From the NCBI RefSeq assembly GCF_004297405.1, contig NZ_SCVC01000006.1, positions 186,001 to 250,000 on the forward strand: a stretch of 64,000 bases of DNA, given 5' to 3'. The notes under the pieces were generated by a model. It had not been told where the DNA came from, made no database searches, and worked only from the letters and a program-made list of their open reading frames with translations. Position 1 is the stretch's first letter. Each line of letters opens with the position of its first letter. Below are positions 33,231 to 42,175 of the stretch, one piece after another. Origin of the DNA: Reyranella sp. (GTDB lineage Bacteria > Pseudomonadota > Alphaproteobacteria > Reyranellales > Reyranellaceae). Made by a program: the position numbers and the translations under genes.

Positions 33231-34405
33231 TCCGGCTGCTGCTGGCCCTGGTGCTGGCGGCGTCCGCGGCGACTGCGACGGGCGCCTCGGCGCAATCGCT
33301 GCTCGACTGGACGGAAGAAGAGGTGAGGAGCATCGGCCGGCACGGTCCCTGGCCGCCGCCGCCGGTGCGCGATCCCTCTAACCGGATCTCCGGCACCCCC
33401 GCCGGCATCCTCCTCGGCGAACACCTGTTCAACGAGCCGCGGCTTTCCGGTGACGGCAAGATGAGTTGCGCCACCTGCCACCAGGCTGGTCGCGACTGGA
33501 GCGACGGTCTGGCCAAGGCGCAGGGCACGGTCGAACTCGATCGACGCACGCCGTCTCTCTGGAATGTCGGCTACAGCCATTGGTTCGGTTGGGATGGCGC
33601 CGGCGACTCGCTCTGGGCGCAGAGCATTCGGCCACTGCTCGATGCCCGCGAGATGAATGGTGGCGCGCCGCGTGTTGGCGCTTTGCTGCGCGACGATCGG
33701 GCCTTTGCCTGTGGTTACGAGAAGGCATTTGGCGCAGCTCCAGGGCGAGACGATGAACTCCTGCTGGTCAACGCAGCGAAGGCATTGGCGGCCTTTCAGG
33801 CGACGTTCGTCAGCCCGCGCACGCCGTTCGACGATTTCCGGGATGCGCTGCTGGCAGGCGATCGTGATGCGGCAGCTCGATATCCGCTGTCGGCCCAGCG
33901 CGGGCTTCGGCTCTTCATCGGTGACGCCAGTTGCAACGCTTGCCATTTTGGACCGCGCTTCACCAACGGCGAGTTCGGCGATGTCGGCATTCCTTTCTTC
34001 GTGCGGCCGGGTGAAGTCGACAGCGGTCGGCTAGGTGGGCTGACGCGACTTGCGGAGAGTCCCTTCAACCTCCTCGGCAAGTTCAACGACGACACGACTG
34101 GGGAGAACGCACGCCGTACGCGGCATGTCAGGCGCTTGCACACTAATTTCGGTGAGTTCCGCGTGCCTGGTCTGCGGCAGGTCGGTCGCGGCGGGCCTTA
34201 CATGCACAATGGCAGCTTCGCGACGCTCGAAGACGTGGTGAAGCACTATTCGGAAGTGAATCCCGATCGCCTGCACAGCGACGGCGTGCCGCTTGTGCGT
34301 CCGCTCGCGTTGTCGACGGACCAGAGCGCCGACCTCGTGGCCTTCCTGCGTTCGCTCGATGCGGACGTTCCGCCACGGCCGGCCGTGCCGCCGCTCTGTC
34401 CCTAG
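33227..34405 (+). CDS. MauG-like dihaem cytochrome c / cytochrome c peroxidase family
   Basis: The 392-residue product has a signal peptide (cleavage near ASAQ) and two haem c sites, CATCH (81-85) and CNACH (236-240). The spacing is typical of bacterial dihaem peroxidases and MauG, and the C-terminal part includes FRVPGLRQVGRGGPYMHNGSFATLEDVVKHY. The start is a GTG overlapping the upstream stop (GTGA at 33227-33230). It is periplasmic and could reduce H2O2 or oxidise a protein or small partner. Its stop interlocks with that of the convergent ruvX in CTAG (34402-34405). Confidence 0.92.
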   Translation: MIRLLLALVLAASAATATGASAQSLLDWTEEEVRSIGRHGPWPPPPVRDPSNRISGTPAGILLGEHLFNEPRLSGDGKMSCATCHQAGRDWSDGLAKAQGTVELDRRTPSLWNVGYSHWFGWDGAGDSLWAQSIRPLLDAREMNGGAPRVGALLRDDRAFACGYEKAFGAAPGRDDELLLVNAAKALAAFQATFVSPRTPFDDFRDALLAGDRDAAARYPLSAQRGLRLFIGDASCNACHFGPRFTNGEFGDVGIPFFVRPGEVDSGRLGGLTRLAESPFNLLGKFNDDTTGENARRTRHVRRLHTNFGEFRVPGLRQVGRGGPYMHNGSFATLEDVVKHYSEVNPDRLHSDGVPLVRPLALSTDQSADLVAFLRSLDADVPPRPAVPPLCP

Positions 34406-34878
34406 CGCAATCGCGCCAGCGCGCTCTCCAGGATCCACGCTGCTGCGGCAGCATCGATACGCTCCGCCCGTTTGGCGCGGGTCATGTCGTAGTCGTCGAT
34501 CATGCCGCGTGTCACGGCAGCCGTGCTGAGGCGCTCGTCCTGCAGGACGACCGGCAAGGCTGCCAGCGCTGGGGGGCCGTGGTTGGCGATGTTGGCGACG
34601 AACTGACGAATCGATTGGCAGCGCGGACCCTCGGTGCCGTCCATGTTGAGCGGCAGGCCGACTGCCAGCGCCTTGATCTGATGCTTGGCCGTGAGCTCGC
34701 CGAGGCTGGCGAGATCGACGGCGAGCTTGCCGCGCTTCAGCGTGGTGAGCGGCGTCGCCAGCATGCGCAGCGCATCCGAGGTGGCAATGCCGATCGTCTT
34801 GCTGCCGACATCGAGCGCCATCAGGCGGCCGTCACGCACCAGCAGAGCCTTGAGCTCGGGAAATTCGACGATGGGCAT
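34402..34878 (-). CDS. ruvX: putative pre-16S rRNA nuclease / Holliday junction resolvase-like YqgF
   Basis: The 158-residue product has the RNase H-like fold motifs of YqgF: LMALDVGSKTIGIATSDALRMLATPL, ALAVGLPLNMDGTEGPRCQSIRQF, LPVVLQDERLSTAAV and the final AERIDAAAAAWILESAL with a catalytic Asp. The family matures the 16S rRNA 5' end. The ATG at 34878 gives an N-terminus slightly longer than usual (about 20 residues before LMALDVG). It lies 4 nt after the alpha/beta hydrolase gene on the same strand. Confidence 0.92.
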   Translation of the reverse strand: MPIVEFPELKALLVRDGRLMALDVGSKTIGIATSDALRMLATPLTTLKRGKLAVDLASLGELTAKHQIKALAVGLPLNMDGTEGPRCQSIRQFVANIANHGPPALAALPVVLQDERLSTAAVTRGMIDDYDMTRAKRAERIDAAAAAWILESALARLR

Positions 34879-34882
34879 GACG

Positions 34883-35650
34883 CTAACCTGCTTTGGCGGC
34901 GAGCCAGGCTTCGGCCTGTTCGGCGACGCGCTCCCAGCCGGGTTGACCCAGGACCCAATGGCCCTGCTTATCGTATTCGAGATATTCCGACACATGCGCA
35001 TAGCGCTTTGCCGTGCGACGGACGACATCCGGCGGCACGAGCTTGTCCTGCCGGGCGGCGACGAACAGCAGGGGCACGGTGACGCGCCGCGGGTCGACAT
35101 GGGCCGCCTTGGTGCTGTCGAGCCAGGGTAGGGCGATCTCGAACAGGGCGCGCCCGGACTCATGGACGAAGGTTGCGTGCGTTGCCGCGCCTTCGGTCGG
35201 GTCTGTCGTATTGAAGGTATAGGCCTGCGCTTCGCCAAGTGTTGCGCGATGTGGCTTGCGCCACCAGGCCCATCGCGCCTGAATGCGGGCGAAGGCCATG
35301 AGGTTCGACAACCTGATGGGAAACACGCCGGAAGGTGGAGCAGGGGTCAGCAACACGCCTGCCTTGGCGAGCCCTTTGGCGCAGAGAAGAAGAGCCACCA
35401 GGCCGCCCATCGAGTGGCCGATGATGACGGGCTTCTCCGGCAGATCCCGGATGACGGCTTCGAGATCAGCCACGTAATCGCACAGGCTGGTCGCGCCCAG
35501 CGCCGCTGGCGGCTGCTCGGGCGGAGCCTCATGGTGGCGCAGCGACGGGGCAAGCGTCTGCCAACCGCGGGCCTCGAGAAACGTCCGCCAGTTCCGCCAG
35601 ACGTCGGAAGTCCCCCACATGCCGTGAATCAGGATTGCCAGTCGGGCCAT
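34883..35650 (-). CDS. alpha/beta hydrolase
   Basis: The 255-residue product has the alpha/beta hydrolase layout: an oxyanion-loop motif LAILIHGMWGTSDVWRNW near the N-terminus, the nucleophile elbow IIGHSMGGLVA (Ser near 99), and a late Asp/His pair (ARQDKLVPPDV and DKQGHWVLGQPGW). No signal peptide is present. The ATG at 35650 starts immediately before the first beta strand. The substrate (ester or lipid) is unknown. It is divergent from the antiporter gene, with about 55 nt between starts. Confidence 0.88.
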   Translation of the reverse strand: MARLAILIHGMWGTSDVWRNWRTFLEARGWQTLAPSLRHHEAPPEQPPAALGATSLCDYVADLEAVIRDLPEKPVIIGHSMGGLVALLLCAKGLAKAGVLLTPAPPSGVFPIRLSNLMAFARIQARWAWWRKPHRATLGEAQAYTFNTTDPTEGAATHATFVHESGRALFEIALPWLDSTKAAHVDPRRVTVPLLFVAARQDKLVPPDVVRRTAKRYAHVSEYLEYDKQGHWVLGQPGWERVAEQAEAWLAAKAG

Positions 35651-35705
35651 CGTGGAGGTTATAAGGCGTGCACCGGCCCGGGTCGACGGGCGGAACCTGT
35701 AGCAG

Positions 35706-38243
35706 GTGATTGGCTCAGTGACCGACACGCATTATGCCTTGTTGGCGATCGCGATGGTGTTGATGGTGGTCAGCATCCTGGTGCCGCTGGCCGAGCGCTT
35801 CAGGTTGCCGCACACCGTGCTGCTGGCCATCGCCGGCATGGGCCTGGGTTTTCTCGGCTCCTGGATCATCGCGAGCGACATCAAGTTGGGCGCGCTGGGG
35901 GCTGCCTTCGTGGGCCTCGACAAGCTCGAAGTCGGTACGGATGTCTTCCTGCCACTGTTTCTACCACCGCTGCTATTCACCGCTGGTCTGACGATCGACG
36001 TGAGGCGCCTGATGGATGAGATCCATGCGGTGCTTCTCCTGGCCATCGTGGCGGTGCTGGTTTGTATCGCGTGCGTTGCAGGCGTTGTGCACTTCGCGAC
36101 CGGGATGGATATCGTGGTTTGCCTGCTGTTGGGCGCCGTGGTCTCGACCACCGATCCGGCGGCCGTCATCGGCATCTTCCGCGATGTCGGCGCGCCGAAG
36201 CGGCTTTCGATCCTGGCCGAGGGCGAATCGCTCCTGAACGACGCCGTCGCCATCGCAGCCTTCGGTCTGTTCATCGGCATCCTGGCATCGCGGTCCGTCG
36301 CCGATCCGGCCGCCGTCGTCGCCGAGGGCGATCCGACGAGCGCCCTCGGCGTCTTCCTGCGCGAGTTCGTGGGTGGTCTGGTATTCGGCTTCGCGATGGC
36401 CCGTGCGGCCATGGTGATCCTGGCACGGCTGGGGGAATCGGATGCCGCGATCGCTTCGGTGACAGTGAGCCTTACCTATCTCTGCTTCGTCGTTGCCGAC
36501 CGCTACCTGCACGTTTCCGGTGTCGTCTCGGTTGTGATGGCGGCGCTCACCGTGGCTGCCTACGGGCCGACCCATCTTCACCCCCGGCAATGGGCATCCC
36601 TGCGCCAGGTCTGGGCTCAGCTCGAATTCTGGGCGAACTGCCTCATCTTCGTCTTGGCTTCGATGCTGGCGGCCAACGTGCTGCTGAAGATCACCTGGCT
36701 CTATGTCTGGGCCGTGTTGGCTGTGGCCGTCGGCGCCTTCACGGCGCGCGCGCTCGTCGTGTTCGGCATGCTGCCGATGCTCGAAGCCGTGAAGCTCGTT
36801 CAGCCGGTGAACAAACAGTACAAGGCGATTCTCGTCTGGGGCGGTCTGCGGGGCGCCGTGACGATCGTTCTGGCCATGGTGGCGGCAGGCGACGAGCGGT
36901 TGCCCGAGAATATTCGCGACTTCATCGCGCTTTCGGCCGTGCTCTTCGTGCTTTTCACTCTGTTCGTGAATGCCACGACGCTCGGCTTGGTGATGCATTT
37001 GCTCGGGCTCGACAAGCTCAGCCGCCTCGAGCTGGCGATGCGTGATCGCGTGCTCGCGTTGTCGCGAGTCAATGTCACCCGGCACCTGCATCAGATCATC
37101 CGTCAGCACAATGCACGGTCCGAGTTGATCGTCGCCGATCCGGCATCCGCCGGCGAAGTCGAGGTCGAGGCGATGCCGGATGATCTGGCGCTGCCCCTCG
37201 ACGAGCGGGTCAAGATCGGTCTGGTGACGCTCTCGACGCACGAGAAGGAACTCTATCTCGAACAATTCGAGCAGCAGATCCTGTCGCGCCGCATGGTCGC
37301 GATGCTGGCGGCCCGCGCCGATCGCCTGATCGATACGGTTCGCGACAAAGGGGTCGAGGGCTACGAGGAATGGGTCGAGGAAGTCTCGCAGCCCGACCGC
37401 GGTTTCCGACTGGCGCTGTGGCTGCACCGCCGTTTCGGCCTGGAGCGCATGCTGACGGACCGGCTGGCCGATCGCTTTGAAGTGCTGATGGTGTCGGGCA
37501 GCGTGTTGAGTGAACTGGCAGCCTTCAACGTGAATTCGATCTCCGATCTTCTTGGCGCCGATGCGGAGGCCGCTCTGGCCGAGGTGATCGGCAATCGCCA
37601 GAAGGCGGTGGACGGCGCCTTGCGGGCACTCTCGCTGCAGTATCCCGGCTACTTCGAAGCCGTCGAGGCGCGTCAGCTCGAACGCGCCGCCATCCGCTTC
37701 GAATCAGCGGAATACGCGCGCCGCCTGCGCGAGGGCATCATCAGCCGAGAAGTTTACGACGATCTCAGGGAGCAGCTTTCCAGCCGGCGCGGCGCCATCA
37801 GCCAACGGCCGCCTCTCGACCTGGGTCTCGAACTGGCGAACATGATCGGCCGCGTGTCGCTGTTCGCCTCGCTCGACCGCGAAGCCATCGTCGCCGTGAG
37901 CAAGCGCCTGCGCGCTCTGGTGGCATTGCCGCGCGAGAAGATCATCGCGGTCGGTGGCCCGCCTAATGCCATGTATTTCGTGGCTGCTGGCGAGGTCACC
38001 GTGCACACCCGCACCGTGACGGTGACGTTGAAGGAGGGCGACTTCTTCGGTGAAATGGGTCTGCTCAGCTCCCAGCCGCGCAATGCCGACGTCATTGCCA
38101 ACGGCTATTGCCATCTGCTCGTTCTCTACCGCAAGGACTTCAACCAGCTTCTGGCCCGCCGGCCCGAAGTGCGGGTCGAGATCGAGGCGGTGGCAGCGCG
38201 ACGCGACGCTGAGACCAGCAGCGCGACCCAGGCTGCGTCCTGA
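35706..38243 (+). CDS. Na+/H+ antiporter (CPA1/NhaP type) with C-terminal cyclic-nucleotide-binding domain
   Basis: The 845-residue product has about 12 transmembrane helices (residues 5-430), including the CPA1 signature DPAAVIGIFRDVGAPKRLSILAEGESLLNDAVAI with its ion-binding Asp residues. A long cytoplasmic region follows (430-700), then a cNMP-binding fold (about 705-825: LFASLDREAIVAVSKRLRAL, YFVAAGEVTVHTRTVTVTLKEGDFFGEMGLLSSQPRNADVIA). The start is a GTG at 35706 or possibly at 35718. Similar channel-like exchangers are gated by cyclic nucleotides; ligand binding here is likely but the ion is inferred. Confidence 0.9.
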   Translation: MIGSVTDTHYALLAIAMVLMVVSILVPLAERFRLPHTVLLAIAGMGLGFLGSWIIASDIKLGALGAAFVGLDKLEVGTDVFLPLFLPPLLFTAGLTIDVRRLMDEIHAVLLLAIVAVLVCIACVAGVVHFATGMDIVVCLLLGAVVSTTDPAAVIGIFRDVGAPKRLSILAEGESLLNDAVAIAAFGLFIGILASRSVADPAAVVAEGDPTSALGVFLREFVGGLVFGFAMARAAMVILARLGESDAAIASVTVSLTYLCFVVADRYLHVSGVVSVVMAALTVAAYGPTHLHPRQWASLRQVWAQLEFWANCLIFVLASMLAANVLLKITWLYVWAVLAVAVGAFTARALVVFGMLPMLEAVKLVQPVNKQYKAILVWGGLRGAVTIVLAMVAAGDERLPENIRDFIALSAVLFVLFTLFVNATTLGLVMHLLGLDKLSRLELAMRDRVLALSRVNVTRHLHQIIRQHNARSELIVADPASAGEVEVEAMPDDLALPLDERVKIGLVTLSTHEKELYLEQFEQQILSRRMVAMLAARADRLIDTVRDKGVEGYEEWVEEVSQPDRGFRLALWLHRRFGLERMLTDRLADRFEVLMVSGSVLSELAAFNVNSISDLLGADAEAALAEVIGNRQKAVDGALRALSLQYPGYFEAVEARQLERAAIRFESAEYARRLREGIISREVYDDLREQLSSRRGAISQRPPLDLGLELANMIGRVSLFASLDREAIVAVSKRLRALVALPREKIIAVGGPPNAMYFVAAGEVTVHTRTVTVTLKEGDFFGEMGLLSSQPRNADVIANGYCHLLVLYRKDFNQLLARRPEVRVEIEAVAARRDAETSSATQAAS

Positions 38244-38329
38244 GGCCTGGCCAAGGGCAGCCAATTGGTTGCTAGGACAGGCCAAAACGGCTACCAACCG
38301 CGCCTAAAACGTGGTTTCGGAGTGCTTGC

Positions 38330-38647
38330 ATGTCGCTCGACAAGGACACGGTGGCGCGCATTGCGCGGCTCGCCCGTCTAAAGGTTCCCGACGAGGAGCT
38401 GGCGCCGCTCGCCGGCGAACTCTCGGGCATTCTTGCCTGGATCGAGCAACTGAACGAAGTCGACACCAATAACGTCGAGCCGCTGTCGTCGGTCTCGGAC
38501 GTGACCCTGCCGATGCGCGCGGACAAGGTGACCGATGGCGGAATCGCCGCCAAGGTCCTGGCTAACGCGCCGGGTGGTGCCGTCTATATCGATCCGTCGG
38601 ACAAGAATGCCGGCGGCTTCTTCACCGTGCCGAAAGTGGTGGAGTAG
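38330..38647 (+). CDS. gatC: aspartyl/glutamyl-tRNA amidotransferase subunit C
   Basis: The 105-residue product begins MSLDKDTVARIARLARLKVPDEEL and contains LSGILAWIEQLNEVDTNNVEPLSSV and the typical end GGFFTVPKVVE. GatC stabilises GatA-GatB, which converts Glu-tRNA(Gln) or Asp-tRNA(Asn) to the amide form. It lies 3 nt upstream of gatA; gatB is 14 kb away. About 86 nt upstream of the start, with no gene, may hold the promoter. Confidence 0.96.
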   Translation: MSLDKDTVARIARLARLKVPDEELAPLAGELSGILAWIEQLNEVDTNNVEPLSSVSDVTLPMRADKVTDGGIAAKVLANAPGGAVYIDPSDKNAGGFFTVPKVVE

Positions 38648-38650
38648 GCG

Positions 38651-40123
38651 ATGGCTGTTCTCACCGACCTCACGATTGCCCAGCTCGCTGCCACGCTCGC
38701 CAAGAAAGAGGCGAGTGCCGTCGAGGTGACCGATGCTCACCTGAAGAAGCTCGACGAGCATCGTGCGCTCAATGCCTTCATCACCGAGACGCCCGAGAAG
38801 GCGCGGGAGATGGCCAAGGCTTCTGACGCGCGCCGCGTCAAGGGCGAGGCGGGTCTGCTCGAAGGCGTGCCACTGGCGATCAAGGATCTCTTCTGCACCG
38901 AGGGCGTCGAGACGACGGCCGCTTCGAACATCCTCAAGGGCTTCGTGCCGACTTATGAAAGCACCGTGACGTCCAACCTCTGGAAGTCGGGCGCGGTCAT
39001 GGTTGGCAAGACCAACCTCGACGAGTTCGCCATGGGCTCCTCAAACATGACCAGCCATTTCGGTGGCGTCGAGAATCCGTGGAAGCGCAAGGGCGACAAC
39101 CGCAAGCTCGTGCCGGGCGGCTCCTCCGGTGGCTCGGCGGCGGCTGTGGCGGCCTACATGGTGCCGGGCAGCACGGGCACCGATACCGGTGGCTCGATCC
39201 GCCAGCCGGCGGCGTTCTGCGGCATCGTCGGCCTGAAGCCGACCTATGGCCGCTGCTCGCGATGGGGCGTCGTGGCTTTCGCCAGCTCGCTCGACCAGCC
39301 CGGTCCATTCACACGCACCGTCGAGGATGCGGCGCTGATGCTGCAGGCGATGGCGGGCCACGATCCCAAGGACTCGACCTCGGCGCCATTGCCGGTGCCC
39401 GACTTCGCCGCCGCGGCGCGCGATCCCAACATCAAGGGCCTGAAGGTCGGCATTCCGAAGGAGTATCGGGTCGACGGCACGTCCGAGGAGATCGTGGCGC
39501 TCTGGGCCAAGGGCGTGGAGATGCTGAAAGCGGCCGGCGCCGAGCCGGTCGAGGTCTCGCTGCCGCACAGCAAGTACGCCTTGCCGGCCTACTACATCGT
39601 GGCGCCGGCCGAGTGTTCGTCGAACCTCGCCCGCTATGACGGCGTGCGCTTCGGCCTGCGGGTGCCGGGCAAGGATCTGCCCGAGATGTACCAGAACACG
39701 CGTGGCGCGGGCTTCGGCAAGGAAACGCGGCGACGCATCCTGATCGGCACTTACGTGCTCTCGGCCGGTTACTACGACGCCTACTACAAGAAGGCGCAGC
39801 GGATCCGCACCCTGATCGCACGCGACTTCAAGCAGGCCTTCGAGACGTGCGACGTGCTGCTGACGCCGACGGCGCCGACGGCGGCTTTTGCGGCCGGCGA
39901 CAAGATGGACGATCCGGTGGCCATGTATCTCAACGACGTGTTCACCATCCCTGCTTCGATGGCGGGCCTGCCCGGCATTTCGGTGCCGGCCGGCCTCGAC
40001 AAGGACGGCCTGCCGCTCGGCCTGCAGCTGATCGGCCGCGCCTTCGACGAGGTGACGATGCTGCGCGCCGCGGCGGCGCTCGAGAAAGCGGCCGCTTTCA
40101 CTGTGCGGGCGACCGGCTACTAA
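38651..40123 (+). CDS. gatA: aspartyl/glutamyl-tRNA amidotransferase subunit A
   Basis: The 490-residue amidase has the Ser-cisSer-Lys triad region: the Lys in [18 protein letters not shown], then [38 protein letters not shown]. It continues with [14 protein letters not shown] and ends TVRATGY. It hydrolyses glutamine and delivers ammonia to GatB. It follows gatC with 3 nt between. An 11-bp hairpin lies 22 nt past the stop. Confidence 0.97.
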   Translation: MAVLTDLTIAQLAATLAKKEASAVEVTDAHLKKLDEHRALNAFITETPEKAREMAKASDARRVKGEAGLLEGVPLAIKDLFCTEGVETTAASNILKGFVPTYESTVTSNLWKSGAVMVGKTNLDEFAMGSSNMTSHFGGVENPWKRKGDNRKLVPGGSSGGSAAAVAAYMVPGSTGTDTGGSIRQPAAFCGIVGLKPTYGRCSRWGVVAFASSLDQPGPFTRTVEDAALMLQAMAGHDPKDSTSAPLPVPDFAAAARDPNIKGLKVGIPKEYRVDGTSEEIVALWAKGVEMLKAAGAEPVEVSLPHSKYALPAYYIVAPAECSSNLARYDGVRFGLRVPGKDLPEMYQNTRGAGFGKETRRRILIGTYVLSAGYYDAYYKKAQRIRTLIARDFKQAFETCDVLLTPTAPTAAFAAGDKMDDPVAMYLNDVFTIPASMAGLPGISVPAGLDKDGLPLGLQLIGRAFDEVTMLRAAAALEKAAAFTVRATGY

Positions 40124-40145
40124 CGCTGGAGTAGCGCGTCCCGGG

Positions 40146-40174
40146 CGCTATCCTCCTGAGAAGGGAGGATAGCG
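40146..40174 (+). promoter_or_regulatory. hairpin that overlaps the Shine-Dalgarno of the following gene
   Basis: CGCTATCCTCC (40146-40156) and GGAGGATAGCG (40164-40174) are perfect 11-bp arms around a 7-nt loop. The right arm contains GGAGG, the ribosome-binding site placed 9 nt before the ATG at 40178. Folded RNA would hide that site. The same element could also end the gatCA transcript, though no T-run follows. Confidence 0.65.
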
Positions 40175-40177
40175 AAC

Positions 40178-41161
40178 ATGCACAACAATAATGGTGTGAA
40201 GCGCCGCACGCTGCTGGCGGCCGGCTTGTCGGCCGCCTTGCCTGTGATGACGGTCAAGGCTCAGGCATGGCCAACCAAAACCGTCACGCTCGTCGTGCCG
40301 TTCGCACCGGGTGGTGGCACCGATACGTTCGCGCGGCCGTTTGCGGCGAAGCTGGCGCAGCTGATCGGCCAGCAGGTGATCATCGACAATCGCGCTGGCG
40401 CCGGTGGCACTGTCGGTGCGGCCGTCGTCGCCCGGGCACAGCCTGACGGCTACACGTTCCTGGTCGGCGCCGTACACCACACGGTGGCGGTCAGCGCCTA
40501 CAAGAAGCTGTCCTATGATCTCGACAAGGACCTGATTCCGGTCACCGGCATGGCCTACGTGCCGAACGTTCTTGTCGTGAATCCCAAGGTGCCGGCGAAG
40601 ACGCTTCCCGAGTTCATTGCCTACTGCAAGGCCAACCCCGGCAAGGTCGACTATGGCTCCTCGGGCCTTGGCACCACGCGCCATCTCGCGGGCGAGATAT
40701 TCAACACCAGGACGGGCGCTCAGATGGTCCACGTCCCTTACAAGGGCTCGGGCCCGGCGACGGCGGCACTGATCAATGGGGAGGTCAGCGCAGTGTTCGA
40801 AGGGTTGGGCAGTGCTGCCAGCCACATTCGCGGTGGCACGGTGCGGGCCTTGGCGGTTTTCGCGCGCACGCGTTCACCGGCCTTTCCCGACATCCCGACG
40901 GCAGCCGAAGGCGGTGTGCCCGATTTCGAGTCGCTCTCCTGGTACGGGCTGTGGGCGCCAGCGGGCACGCCGCGCGAGGTGGTCGCGAAGCTCCAGAGCG
41001 AAACCGCCAAGGTGTTCGAAGCGCCCGACATCAAGAACATCTGGTTCCAGCAGGGCGCCGAGCCGGGCGGAGAGGCAAGTGACAAGTACGCCGCCTTCGT
41101 GAAGGCGGAAGTCGACAAATGGGGTAAGGTCGTACGCGACAACAAGATCACTCTTGAATGA
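40178..41161 (+). CDS. Bug/TctC-family tripartite tricarboxylate transporter substrate-binding protein (1)
   Basis: The 327-residue product has a twin-arginine-like signal (NGVKRRTLLAAGLSAALPV, cleavage near VKAQA). It carries the Bug signatures WPTKTVTLVVPFAPGGGTDTFARPFA, QQVIIDNRAGAGGTVGAAVVARAQPDGYT and VPYKGSGPATAALINGEVSAVF. It captures a carboxylated solute in the periplasm. No TctA/TctB membrane genes are adjacent, so it is a solitary member as is common for this family. Its Shine-Dalgarno lies in a hairpin. Confidence 0.93.
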   Translation: MHNNNGVKRRTLLAAGLSAALPVMTVKAQAWPTKTVTLVVPFAPGGGTDTFARPFAAKLAQLIGQQVIIDNRAGAGGTVGAAVVARAQPDGYTFLVGAVHHTVAVSAYKKLSYDLDKDLIPVTGMAYVPNVLVVNPKVPAKTLPEFIAYCKANPGKVDYGSSGLGTTRHLAGEIFNTRTGAQMVHVPYKGSGPATAALINGEVSAVFEGLGSAASHIRGGTVRALAVFARTRSPAFPDIPTAAEGGVPDFESLSWYGLWAPAGTPREVVAKLQSETAKVFEAPDIKNIWFQQGAEPGGEASDKYAAFVKAEVDKWGKVVRDNKITLE

Positions 41162-41179
41162 GCTCCGTTGAGGTTCGCG

Positions 41180-41794
41180 ATGTCGCCTGAACTCTATGCC
41201 GCTTATCTGGCTGCCTGCGTGATCCTGGTGCTGGTGCCCGGACCCACGGTGACACTCACCATCGCCAACAGCTTGAAGCATGGCACGCGGGCGGGCCTGC
41301 TGAGCGTCGCCGGTACGCAGCTGGGTCTGGCGGTGATGCTGCTGATCGTGGGTGTCGGTCTCACCTCTCTGGTCGAGGCGATGGGCCATTGGTTCGACTG
41401 GCTACGCCTCGCCGGTGCGGCTTATCTCGTCTGGCTGGGCTGGAAGATGATCCGCGGCGCGGGCGGCGAGCTTGGAAACGGTGAGGCGGCGCCACCGCGC
41501 GGCGGCTTCCTGCTGCAGGGCGCCCTGGTGGCGCTCAGCAATCCCAAGACCCTGCTGTTCTTCGGCGCATTCTTTCCGCAGTTCGTCGATCCGGCGCGCG
41601 ACTTCGGCCTTCAGATCTTCATCATGGGCGTGACGGCGATGGCGGTCGCGGTGGTCAGCGACAGCATCTACGCGTTGGCCGCCGGCCGCGCGCGTCGGGT
41701 TTTCTCAGCGCGCCGGATTGCCTTCCTAGAGAAAGTCAGTGGCGGATTCCTGATCGGCGGCGGCCTCTGGCTCGCCTTCTCGCGGTCGCGTTGA
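41180..41794 (+). CDS. LysE/RhtB-family amino-acid exporter
   Basis: The 204-residue product has six hydrophobic helices and the LysE signatures VLVPGPTVTLTIANSLKHGTRAGLLSVAG, LRLAGAAYLVWLGWKMIRG and GALVALSNPKTLLFFGAFFPQFV. It exports an amino acid or related compound through the inner membrane. GAGG lies 6 nt before the ATG at 41180, which I prefer over an upstream TTG. A VOC gene starts 4 nt after its stop. Confidence 0.92.
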   Translation: MSPELYAAYLAACVILVLVPGPTVTLTIANSLKHGTRAGLLSVAGTQLGLAVMLLIVGVGLTSLVEAMGHWFDWLRLAGAAYLVWLGWKMIRGAGGELGNGEAAPPRGGFLLQGALVALSNPKTLLFFGAFFPQFVDPARDFGLQIFIMGVTAMAVAVVSDSIYALAAGRARRVFSARRIAFLEKVSGGFLIGGGLWLAFSRSR

Positions 41795-41797
41795 GCC

Positions 41798-42175
41798 ATG
41801 GTGAAGGTGACTGGCATCGGAGGCGTGTTCTTTCGGGCACGCGATCCGCAGGCGCTCGCCGCCTGGTACGAAAGACATCTGGGCATCGACGATTTTCAGA
41901 AATCCGTCTGGGCCCAGCAGGCGGGCAGTACCATCTTCGCGCCGTTTGCCCATGGCACCGAGTACTTCGGCCGTGCTGAGCAGCAATGGATGATCAACTT
42001 CCGCGTCGACGACCTCGACGGGATGATGGCGAAACTCAAGGCCGACGGTATCGCCGTGGAAACCCGAGTGGAGTGGGACTCGGAAGTCGGCCGCTTCTGC
42101 CGCATCCACGATCCCGAAGGCAATCCGATCGAATTGTGGGAGCCGGCGAAGAACGTGGCAGGCTTGGCCGATTGA
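41798..42175 (+). CDS. VOC-family (glyoxalase/bleomycin-resistance fold) protein
   Basis: The 125-residue single-module protein reads MVKVTGIGGVFFRARDPQAL then WYERHLGIDD at its start, and ends with DSEVGRFCRIHDPEGNPIELWEP, in which the late Glu is the usual metal ligand. Members bind divalent metals and act as lyases, isomerases or drug-binding proteins. It directly follows the LysE gene and is probably cotranscribed with it. The substrate is unknown. Confidence 0.88.
   Translation: MVKVTGIGGVFFRARDPQALAAWYERHLGIDDFQKSVWAQQAGSTIFAPFAHGTEYFGRAEQQWMINFRVDDLDGMMAKLKADGIAVETRVEWDSEVGRFCRIHDPEGNPIELWEPAKNVAGLAD

Noticed and set aside
38254..38272. CAGCCAATTGGTTG upstream of gatC, similar to the palindrome at 42544
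   Set aside because: The shared core CCAATTGG is short and the flanks differ, so a common regulator is not supported.
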